Source: Nematostella vectensis (lineage: Eukaryota > Cnidaria > Anthozoa > Actiniaria > Edwardsiidae). From it: DNA of 60,000 nucleotides. This document shows, piece by piece, positions 47,401-57,696 of this stretch (position 1 is its first letter; each line of letters starts with the position of its first letter). Location of the stretch: contig NC_064036.1 in NCBI RefSeq assembly GCF_932526225.1, positions 13,635,181 to 13,695,180 on the forward strand, in the 5' to 3' direction. Position numbers and translations under genes: made by a program. Below the pieces are notes generated by a model. It saw nothing but the letters and a program-made list of their open reading frames with translations. It was not told the DNA's origin and made no database searches.

Positions 47401-50400
47401 TATATACATATATTGAGTCATTCCTTATCTATTAGCAATATTTTTGCAGGATAGACTCTTCAGACAAAGTCTGGTGCCATGACTGAGATTTGGTGTTATA
47501 TAAATTGATTAACAAAACGTTTTGATCATCACCATACCATGTCGAGGCCTGTTGTTTCCTTTTGGGGTTTATTCCCTTCCCAACCACTTTGTTCAGCTAA
47601 ACGTAATGGTTATTTGTCTTTTTTCAGACGTTAAAGGAAATTTGAGGGAGCGTAAAGAGCCGTGCTTCTGCTCTGCAAATAAGCCTGCAAAACAGGACGA
47701 GACTCTAGAATCTTCAGAGCAAGAAATAAGTGAGAAGAACAAGCCAGCAGATGACAAGACTGCAAGCGAACCAAAGAAACAAGAGCATCCTAGCTCTCAA
47801 ACTGATACTAATCAGAAAAAACAGGACGAAGAATCACCTACAGTGACAGTGACATCAGATGGGGAACACACAACAGTGAAGGTCCTCGATGCTCAAAGCC
47901 CTACTCCAAAAGTAACGATCAATGGAAAGACAAACGACGGGAAATCAGCAGATGGAAACACAAAGTCTCAACAAAACACAACATACGACATTACTTCAGT
48001 CGACCCCAGCTTGAGCAATAAGCTGAAGAATTTAGACCCTCAGAGCAATGAGGAAGGAAAGAAAACCGAAAACCACACTCAGATTACAATTAATAAGAGC
48101 GCTAAACCGCCAGCGACAAACGATTCCACTGACGGGTCTCAAATTTCTATAGCGCAACCTTCCACACCGCTTGTGAAAGAAACGGGTATGCACATTACTC
48201 CAGTAAACCCTCCTCAGACACCTAATTCTCAACAGAGTAAGCAGCCTGTAAATAAGGTGGAAAACCAGGATAACTCGGCGGAACAAAGCGGCCATCACAC
48301 GGAAAATTCAAACTCGGTTCAACAAACCAAGCCTACCATTGACAGGACGTCAAACTCTGACTCAAAACTCAGCAAAGCTAGCACTGATAGTCAATCTGGT
48401 AGCGAGCAGCCAATAGCAAGTATTGAGCCTTCTAAGCAGAATACTCCCCCAGCCAACAAAACAGAGGGCTCTCCTCAACCAGAGAAAGAGAAATCCGAAA
48501 CTGGTGTCCCGAAAAAGGACAATAAAGATGGAAATACGGATAAACCTGCTGGTGATCTGATGACTAATGTGAGTGCGTCGTCGGCGCATGAAGTAAATGT
48601 AGGCATATTGGGAAAGTCAATTGGCGGGAAAACTATCGACAAGAAAAAAAATGATGACAGTGATTCTCATAATGTGAAAAGTGGCGGAGAAGCCAAGACT
48701 GCAGAAGTTAGCCAGAGTACACAAAAGGATGGTTCGGTTGGATCCCCGAGTAGCGCAAGCGGAGGAAAGCCTCAGGGTCAGGACCTTGGGCAGGGACAGG
48801 AGGGAAGTGAGGAGCAGAAAGTAGCAGAGGAAGAAGCCAAGCCACCTGGAGACGATCAAAAACAGACACAGGAGCGGCAAGGTCAGACGGAACAGACCCA
48901 CGGTCCGGATCCAGGTGAAGTTCAAGGTCAGGAACAAGGTCAGGGTCAGGACCAAAGTCATGTTCAAGGCCAAGAAGAAGGTCATAGTCAAGATCAAGGT
49001 CAGGAGGGTACTAACCAAGTGCCACCGCAGGGCGAGAAGACTCCTATATCACCGTATGATGAGATAAACCAGCAGCTACAGAAATTACAAGAGCAGTTGA
49101 AAGAAGAGGCTGCCCAACAGCAACGCCAACAACAAGTGCAACAGCAACAGCAACAGTATCAAGATACGGTAAGTGCTGTAAAACTGATTATTGGGCGTGT
49201 AACGTCAAACAAAGGTTTGATTGGTGTATTTTAAATGTTTATTTCTATCACATTCTATGTAGCAGGTTTTCCCAAATACCGCCGCAGCAAACAACTGGAA
49301 CAAAGAGATGGCACCAGGTTACGGCTACCAAAACCAGCAGTCTTCAATGTCGTCCATGCAGAATAATTACGGTAACTCCGATTCCTCTCCGATGTACATT
49401 CCTGCCGGGTATGAAGCACCGGAACTAGCCTTGCAGGCTATGAGTGGTCAGCAGAGTTACCCTACTGTACAGCCAATCAGCAACCAGGACACGTTCGAAC
49501 AGACGCCCTCGATGAGAGACCAGCAGGGGTTCACTGCAGAGCAGGCGCAAGAGCTGGCTGGGATGGGGGCAAATGAACAGCAGGAAACTCCCATAGCAAC
49601 AGAGATGCTGATGAGCAAGCAGCCAATATCGAGTAGCGGGCCTACGGTTAAACGCGAAGGTGCTAATCATACACACCTAGATAAAAGTACTTGAGACGGG
49701 CTTTTTTAGTATAACTAACTAAAAAATGATAACGCTTCTTCCCTTCTCAAAATCGTTTAAGTACTCACAGATTTCCAATTTCTCAATTATACTATCATTC
49801 GTTAACATAAGGAAAGAACTTTCCCTTCTCTAATTGCTTCCAGGGTCTTCCCCAAGAAGAAACCTTCTCTCGGGGGCGTCCAAATTAAATTAGTCCTAAG
49901 AATATTTCCAAGAAATTTTACATCTCCTCTTTACTTTTTTTTACTACTTGCTTAAATGAGAGCACTATAAATGCTTGCATTGTTGCTGCACCTGAACAAG
50001 GCTTCTGGCTATAGAAGTCGAATTGACTGTTTACCACGAGCCTTTTATTCCATAGTTTGCAATTGCATAACAGCTCACCTAAAAAGATTCGCCGAGTAAT
50101 AAATTACGCGACCATAACAAAGACACTTTCCACTTTTTTCTTTTCTAAGCTCTCCATTTATTCTTTTTTTAGATTGCAGTGTGAACCTTGGGGTTGTTCT
50201 GGACAGCAAGACAACTGCATACAGTTCCGATGATAACGCCAGAAAAATGCTGCAATTTGCCAAAAAAGTGACCCATCTGTTCCCAGTGTCGCCCGAGGGG
50301 AACCGGGTGGGGATGATGGTGTACAGTGGCTCACCCAAACTGAAGGTCGTCCACTTTGATCATTTTCTAGACCAGGACACCATGGATAAGGCGATTGATA

Positions 50401-52819
50401 GCGCGAGCTACCTCAACATGGAAATCAAAACAGGTATTTTTTTCCCATTGAGTGGTGGTTTCCATTTGAGGTAGAAACACTACAGCCTTTATAAGCTAAG
50501 TTAGGATAGCACAACTTTGTAACGAGTGTAATGTGATTGTAATGATGCTGGCTGCTACTCCTGCTAATGGTGATGAGAGTGATGATGATGACAATAGTAA
50601 AAAATATGAAGATGAAAATAATGATGATAGTGACAATTACATGCGACAGATTGGCGAAATTCCTCACAAAATCACAAAATAAGTGCGATGCTCGCCAATA
50701 ATAATCAAAAGTGTCTTAGGCATGCTTGTCTTCTTGCTAGTAACTGCAAGTCTTGACTACGCCTTGCTTGCATCTCGCTGCGCTAATGTCAATACATACA
50801 TACATAATGAGAATAAGTTTGATATTTTCCATAAAAGTAATTTAAAGATTTTCCTCTTTTTCTTTGCTTTAAAGGAAAAGTTCTAAACTTTGCGCAAGAG
50901 CATCTCTTCTCGCGAGTACCCGCTGGCAAACAGAACGTTTTACTTCTCATCACGGACGGCGTCTCATATGATGACGTCACGAAGCCGGCTGTTCAGCTCC
51001 AGCACAAAGGCGTGGAGATATTCTGCGTCGGTGTCGGTGACAATGTCGTCCGAAAAGAACTTGAAACGATAGCCTCGTCGCCACAGTCGGATCACGTGAT
51101 CATGACGTCATATAATATGTTAGAAGCGACTCTGGAGCAGATCAAACAGAAAGTTTGTTCATCAGCGGCCAAAAAAGGTAAGACCGCTGAATTTTGATTG
51201 GAGACAGGCAAATGTATTTCATAAAGACGAGAAGAGTTTCATGTTTACTATGGGGCTTTCATGTTTTATTGCTAAAATTCAAAATTTGGATAATGTACTT
51301 TTTGTAATTATTGTGATGTCTTGTGAAAAAAAGCGTACAACAGAAGTTCTTTTGAGGCTTTCGCCTTCTTCAGCTGTTATCGGACATTTATTCGACATTA
51401 TTCCTTTTAGAATAAAAGACTTAATCTGCAGAGATACCGACTAAATGTTTGAAGGTTCAAACGAAGTAAATACATATTTGGCATACAATCAACTCCCATA
51501 TTTGATAAATGCAAAGTTTGAAGTAGGGCTCAGGGGACCCGAATGTTATATACTCCAATCTAAAAACAACTTAAAAAGCGAACATAGGCAACACAAACGA
51601 ACGAGCAATCGCACAGCAAGAAAACCAGCGCAGCAACGCTACTTGACCGCTCTACCTAAACATGCATAAGTCAATCTCATTGTCTCACTGAATAACCCCA
51701 GACCTGCCACTTTACCCCCATACAACAAGTCCAACATCTGCATCACTCCACGTGCAATTTACCCCTATTAACGGAACAAAACCGACCAGCAACCCTACGG
51801 ACAAGTTTTCACACAGCAAATGAAATCAGAGCTGAATGCTTGGGCTATAACTCTACGCCCATTTGCCCAAGCAAACAATTCTCCTAATCGAACAAGGCCA
51901 GACGAGACAGGCAACTCCACGGAATAAGCTATTTAATAGCAAGAAAATGAGAGCACCAACGCTGCGCTAACTCAACGCCCACATGCTCAAACAAAAGCAT
52001 CGAGTATTCTCATAGTCTAAGCGAACAAACACAGACAGATAAGGCGGACGCACAGCCACGGACAAGCTATCACATGCAAGAAAACAGGAGCCAACGCTGC
52101 GTTAACCCTGTGCCTAACTGCCTAAACACAAGCACCAAGTGATAAGCACGAAGACGCCTCTCTAATGCACGGCCTGTTGTTTCTATACAGAGAACACCCA
52201 TCGCGCCTCTAATCGCATGCCACACGACTGTGACCAAGCCGCTGACATCGGATTTCTAATCGACGGATCACGGACGATAGAAGTCATGGGCAAGGGGAAC
52301 TTTGGGACCATCATAGAGTTTGTAAAAAACGTCACGAAGATGTTCCCGCTGTCTCGGGATGCGTTCAGCGTGGGCGCTGTCGTGTACGGTTCCGAACCTT
52401 CCCTTGAAATACCACTAGGATCGCATAATACTTCAAAAGGACTTCTTAAGGCTCTCAGTAAAATCAAATACCCCGGAACTGCCACGAAAACCGGAAAGGC
52501 CTTGGAGTATGCTAGACTTAACTTGTTCGGGTCCCGAAACGCCCGTCGGAAAGTTCCGAAGATACTCGTGGTATTGACTAAGGGTTCGTCAAGGGATGAT
52601 ATCCGAGAAGCTTCCGAAGATTTACATAGGGACGGAGTGCATGTCGTGTCCGTCGGAATGGGTCCGGTCAATGATCGGATGGAGCTCGCAAATATGGCTT
52701 CATTGCCAAATAAGGATAATATTGTTGTTTCTGATTACTCGAAACTGTCGTCCAATGTAAATAGACTGCGCGATATCATCTGCAAAGCTACGAGAAAACA
52801 AAAGCTCGATATAAAGTGA
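41482..52819 (+). CDS. Secreted multidomain protein with three vWA domains, 15 exons
   Basis: Predicted protein of about 1847 residues. Exons: 41482-41575, 42074-42160, 42726-42968, 43115-43154, 43472-43802, 44308-about 45223, 45622-45756, 46176-46303, 46480-46749, 47180-47324, 47628-49168, 49266-49686, 50173-50433, 50875-51177, 52191-52819. Phases agree. Order: signal peptide (LTTSVFIIVAILYP); cysteine module at about 61-155 (CWRDAW, LEGEHPLL, ENGGQCFG, SSDCRG, GKGGPW), a type seen in invertebrate extracellular proteins; proline-rich linker; H/Q/K/E-rich coiled coil at about 266-570 with a 12-residue repeat EELKHRKLLQEQ; vWA1 about 616-796; disordered S/K/Q-rich segment 797-1310; Q/M/P-rich 1311-1450; vWA2 1451-1638; vWA3 1639-1847. 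vWA domains usually bind protein partners in extracellular matrix. The end of exon 6 is uncertain. I do not recognise a named orthologue. Confidence 0.7.
43182..43385. repeat. (ATC)n-type simple repeat in an intron
   Basis: Imperfect trinucleotide repeat of atc/cat with interruptions in the intron after exon 43115-43154. Frames rich in H/S or M/D crossing it are artefacts. Confidence 0.9.
44575..44925 (+). repeat. 36-bp coding tandem repeat within exon 6 of the vWA gene
   Basis: Repeats encoding the 12-residue unit EELKHRKLLQEQ, strongest in the first five copies and then degenerate (QEELKQRELLKQQ). The residues alternate charged and hydrophobic in a way that suits a long alpha-helix or coiled coil. 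Confidence 0.85.
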
Positions 52820-53662
52820 TGAAACCTTAGCTTTAATCAAAATATTTATATATGTACACATCATTTTCTTTATATTGCATCGCATGAAACAATTTTATAG
52901 AAAAAAGTTCTATTTTCCAATGGCGCACGCGTACGACGCACGAAATTAAAGGAATGAAATATGCACAGAATGCAAAGCTCTGTTAAAAAACCCTGCACAT
53001 TCGAAGCCATATATTTTGTCTGTATTATGCCACCCCCAATCTCACGTGACCTGTTAAGGCTCTGATGTTGTGAGGTCTTGTTCGAATGCAATCATGAAGA
53101 GTTAGGAGGACGATGTATTTCTGGACTATTAAGTTTGTTTCCAGTACTAAAACCGAAAGAACTTTCATGCATTTATCATGTAGACATTTGGAAACACATT
53201 TGTTTGCAACTGCGCTTTCTTGATATGTAAACCACACGACATTCATTCAATCCTTGTGTATGAATTATGAGTGCTGTGCGGTTCATCACGGCACTGTGTG
53301 TATTACCTCCTTATGTTTTATTTTGTCATCTTCTTAATAATTGCACTTCAGGAGGACATTGTAACGCATGTAAAAAACGCACGAAACCGCTGTACAGAAT
53401 TGACATCGTGCATGAGGACCTCGACAAGAAACGGACGATCGCACGCTGTGAGTACAATACGGTTTTGTTCTAACAACTAAAGGAATACTAGTGTAGGATC
53501 CAATATATTTCGAAAGGGGGAGGGAGTCAACAACATATCATAAGGTGGAAGGTAAATTTAAGGGTTTTAAGATTTTATTGCTCCCATTCTCTTCAAAAAT
53601 TTCAATCCAAAGGATTGGAGTTTTGGGAAGGGTGTGGTCGTTTGGTCGGTCCAGCGACAATT
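52820..53662. other. Gap downstream of the vWA gene with one possible exon
   Basis: Mostly AT-rich non-coding DNA. At 53350-53473 a short open stretch after an acceptor-like cacttcag encodes GHCNACKKRTKPLYRIDI and about 20 more residues before a stop. Its cysteine spacing looks protein-like, and it could be an alternative last exon of the vWA gene, but no donor in the right phase could be assigned. The vWA gene's own polyadenylation signal is not clear (ATTAAA at about 52945). Confidence 0.3.
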
Positions 53663-54218
53663 GTAAGAATTCATCCTTTCGGCGCTGATAAGCCACGTGC
53701 GTTTTACGGGGTCAAAGTCCAACAAATCGTAAACATCCCGCGAAAGTTAGGACAAGTGGCGAAGAAGCGTATGCTTCGTACGAACAAAATGGGGCACAAA
53801 GTATTGTTTTAAGGCACCTGTAGAAATGATTCTAGATTCCCGCAGTTATGAAGGACAAATGGCCCTGTACTATTCTTCCATTTCTCAAGGAGAGAAAAGA
53901 GAAACAGAAAGGTAGAGAGAATGAGTAATAAAGCGGTGCAAACACGGGAGATTGCACCGCTTTATTCATTCTTTCTACCTTTCTGTTTTTCTTTTCTCTT
54001 CTGGAGAAATGGAAGAATAGTACAGGGTCCTTATTGCCATTTGTCCTTCACAACTGCAGGAATCTAGAATCATTTCTACAGGTGCCATGAGACAATGCTT
54101 TGTTGTCACCATTTTCTTCGTACGAAGCATACGCTTCTTCACTTGTCCGAACTTTCGCGGGCTGTTTACGATTTGTTGGACTTTGACCCCGTAAAACGCC
54201 GAAAGGGTGAATTGTTAC
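53663..54218. mobile_element. 556-bp foldback (long palindrome)
   Basis: Two arms of about 270 bp in inverted orientation meet at a loop near 53941-53954 (stem ataaagcggtgca / tgcaccgctttat). Matching arm segments include attctagattcc/ggaatctagaat, cctgtagaaatgattc/gaatcatttctacagg, and gcgtatgcttcgtacg/cgtacgaagcatacgc. Outer ends are gtaagaattcatcc and its near-complement. The right arm lacks about 16 bp present in the left. There is no coding capacity. It resembles a hairpin MITE or Foldback element. Confidence 0.85.
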
Positions 54219-55782
54219 GCGCGCAGGTTACTTGTGGGCCTGACCCACAATGCCCGGCGGCGCGATGGGAGAGGGTTTGGAGAAGTAATGTTTAATTACG
54301 CTGTATTTTATCTTTGAAATAAATAAAGTCTTTCCCTTGTAGAGGGACCCGGGAGGGGGGGGGGGGGGGGATAAGCAGGCAAATATTAACATCACAAATA
54401 CACTCATCCATAACTATTATTATGGACGTCGTAGTAGCTCGTCGTGCCAATAACCAAAGCCATAAAGTACCTAAACACTCGGAGTGCCCTCAGAGCACCG
54501 CAAACGCAATCAGCACTCAATCAACACCGTCAATCATAACCAAAAAAACATTTAAAAGTTCGCCTTATGTATAATATCTATAAAATGTAAGCAAACCATT
54601 TGAAGTGACAGGTAGGATTTGGCACGTCCTGGTTCCATTGATCTTGTAAGAAGAAAACCAGATAGACCTAAAGCAGTTTTCTCTACATTCTTTAAATCCT
54701 CCTCCTCGTTATCTTTTTCAGGGAGCCCACAAAATGCCCAACGGCGAGGCAAGCTTTACACTATAATGGCGGATATGTCTCATCGCTAGCGGTTTGTAGA
54801 ACAGCTACCGTCCTTGAACTTGCAAGTGCCCCCCACACGATGCTACAATAAGAGGCGATAACGAGATAGCTAAAAAGTGTTTGAGGCGCTGGTCTAGGTG
54901 TCACAAGCCTTTTAGAGAAATTAGCGAGGAAAATATGGAGGGCACTATTAATAATTAAAGAAACGCTGACCACATTTCCCACCATTTCTTCAAAGTCTAG
55001 TTCTCGTTCAAGCCCGCTCCTTAGTCGACGTGTGTTTTTTTTAATTACAATTGTAACGATATTTGGGCACTGATACTCAAGAGTAGAGTGTACTTCCTTA
55101 GAAAATTGTACAAATACCAGCATATCGGGTCACTTCAAATGCATCCGACAGCTTCACTTAAGAAAAGCTTTTAAAAAAAGCTGCTAAATTTAGTAGAATT
55201 TTGTACCCCAAACGCTTTCTAAATATTTTAAACGCTACAACTAAGCGTATGATATATTGTGTAACATTTGACTATTTGTACTTGTACTTGCTATGTAATT
55301 ATACAAATCATATCGGAATTACCAAAAATTGCGAATATCTAGTCCAATAAACGTTTACACAATTTGAATAAGTCAATATGGTCTCTGCTATCATAATTTG
55401 GAATAATAAATAAAATCTTTCCTAGGTGGTCTTATAAGCCAAGTTAATAATAACGGTTTCCTATTCTGCAATGCGAGGATGTGACTAAGGGTGTTAGGAA
55501 TAGTGAGGTTGCGTGGGGCTCATGGGGTGCCACAGCTGTTGATCGCAGGCTCATGCGGGCTTCCGCCATTACGCATGCGTATTTCAGTGAATTGAGTTGT
55601 TTTTCACCGCTCGTCCGTTGATATGTCCATCTGAAAAATACCAGTGTTTAGATGAATAAAAGCTAGAAGTCACACAGTACAAGAAAAGATAAAAGAATTC
55701 GGTTCTTTTCTAAATTCCCAAAGAAAAATATACAAAATGGAATAATTCATGCACGAAACTCTTTTTATTATTATCATATCCA
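54219..55782. other. Intergenic DNA, nothing supported
   Basis: AT-rich sequence with a poly(G) run near 54356-54371. Minus-strand open stretches at 54552-54752 and 54761-55123 (the second with a hydrophobic part) have no convincing domain, start or splice context, and I do not call them as genes. Confidence 0.4.
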
Positions 55783-56238
55783 TACCTGCCAACCCTCAGA
55801 CCGGGAGATTTTAGGGGGAGGGGAGCGGGATATATCAGTTTGATAAAATATGATAAATGGGTACCCTGTGATCGAAATTTTCGAGATGTTCCCCCACAAT
55901 AACTTTGGAAAACTTTTGCGATAGTCCTGTGGTCTACATGAAACGCCTGCAAAAGGCTCATCGATTATTTAGATCGAAAAAACTAAAAACGTCATAAACT
56001 TGGGGAGGGGACGAGTAAAATGTCCTTTTTTCCTTAACAGTTACTGTATTTATTTTTTTTCCAGGGAGTTGCAAATTCCAGAGGGGTGGGGTGGGGGGTC
56101 ATACCTCCGACCCCCTCAATAGTGGGGTATGGATATTTTCTGAAACTTACACATTAAAATTTTGTCATAAACCGGGAGATTTAAGGTAAAACCGGGAGCG
56201 GGAGATTTGATAAAAAAAACCGGCAGAGTTGGCAGGTA
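55783..56238. mobile_element. MITE-like inverted-repeat element, 456 bp
   Basis: Ends TACCTGCCAACCCTC and, at right, the near-complement GAGTTGGCAGGTA. Next inside both ends are accgggagattt/ccgggagattt motifs. No clear target duplication and no coding capacity were seen. Confidence 0.6.
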
Positions 56239-57488
56239 CGCTTATCTATTAAATTAAGAAATTATTTTTGCAATATGAATTAGATGTGGATGAAAATTAT
56301 CAAGATCATGCAGTTGTCAATGGAGTACGAAGCTGTACGAAGCATTATCTCTCATTTGCTACATCATGCCAATCAAACTACTATAGTCGTTACAACAGCG
56401 TCATAACAATTCGCTACTAGCGCAGTAACATAAAATTGTGTTACGCGCTTGTCACACCTGTCACGCACCACGTGACGGCTTGTTTCCTTGTTTCTATGCT
56501 GACCGACTTTAACATGTGTCTCGCGTCTCAATGCGCAAGCTTCATGCAATGGTCAGCACTCCGTTGCATATTGGGTACCCTGCGGTCTGAGCTTCCCCAG
56601 CATTAGCATATTTCTTGGAATGGTTGTCTGCAGTTATCTGCGTTTGTGGAGTGTATTGTGCAAACTTGCATTACACTGAGATACCCAGTAGAATGAGTTT
56701 TATTTAATGAAATTCCCAGAAATAAACACGAAATAAAAATCAATTATCAACAATAATAACTGGTAATTACGTTTACAATAGAATAGCTATCGAATTACTT
56801 TGGTGTAAAACTAAGGTTGCGCCTACTCTTCATCTCGTGGAAATCAGATACTCTAGCCCACAGGATTATCGCGTTCCCTATAGGCTGGAAAGAGCTAGAT
56901 ACTAATAAATCCCGATTCCAAGAACATTTCGGCTAACATAACATTGTTTAAAATAAAACAACATTCAAACAGCATATATGGTTTATAAATAATAGGTTCT
57001 ATAATTTATGAATATTTCTTATAACGCTGCCGTAACGACGTTCAGAACTAAACAGCACCTCCTAAAATTCCTTTCATAAAACTCCCAAATGGACTTTCCC
57101 AAAAGCAGATTCACTTCTTGTGTCATTCTTTTTATCTTAACAGCAAAAAACAGAAGACTCTTAGCAACACATTACACATTTTTCAATGTTTGTTGCGGAG
57201 GCCGGCTCATGGCATACCGTTTTGTACCGTTTAGTATATCATAACCAATGTGCGGTTTTGTCATGCACTAAGTTTTTTTTCCTATCACAGTAGGTGTCTA
57301 TTTTTCAAAACATTACTGGCTACATTACTAGGTAAAATCGCAAACTCCAACTGTTTAAAACGGTGGCGCCACGATTTGAACGAATTTCTCCCAATTTCTG
57401 ATTATATTGGAATTGTTTGTAACAAGAAATTATCTTGTGAATAATCATTGTGATATATTCTCCTTTAGAACATTTAGAACTTTATCAA
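56239..57488. other. Intergenic DNA, nothing supported
   Basis: AT-rich DNA without recognisable exons, repeats or RNA genes. Short open frames here have no protein character. Confidence 0.4.
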
Positions 57489-57652
57489 CAGGGGCGGATC
57501 CAGAATGAAGGGGGTGGGGGTATCAGCCCCAGAGGGGTAGGGAGGGAGGCATCAAAACATAAGGCGGGAGGCATTTTATTCATTCTAGCTCCCAAACATT
57601 TTATTGAAAAACGGGGAAGAGGTCTCCCTGACCAAACCTGGAACCGCCACTG
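57489..57652. mobile_element. hAT-like MITE in the ankyrin gene's 3' region
   Basis: The left end CAGGGGCGGATCCAG and right end CTGGAACCGCCACTG are imperfect inverted repeats of a type common to hAT-like elements. It contains two plus-strand TTTATT (57575-57580 and 57600-57605), which are AATAAA on the minus strand, 90-125 bp beyond the ankyrin gene's stop codon. Confidence 0.5.
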
Positions 57653-57696
57653 GCCCAAAGTGTAATAGCAATTCTGATACTCCAAACGCACCTGCT

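Noticed and set aside
47522-47627. Extension of the vWA-gene exon upstream of 47628 (from MIITIPCRG)
   Set aside because: A pyrimidine tract and AG end at 47627, and the exon start at 47628 gives the right phase with exon 47180-47324.
54552-55123. Minus-strand open stretches with hydrophobic segments, possibly a receptor remnant
   Set aside because: No recognisable domain, no convincing start or splice sites; composition fits chance AT-rich frames.
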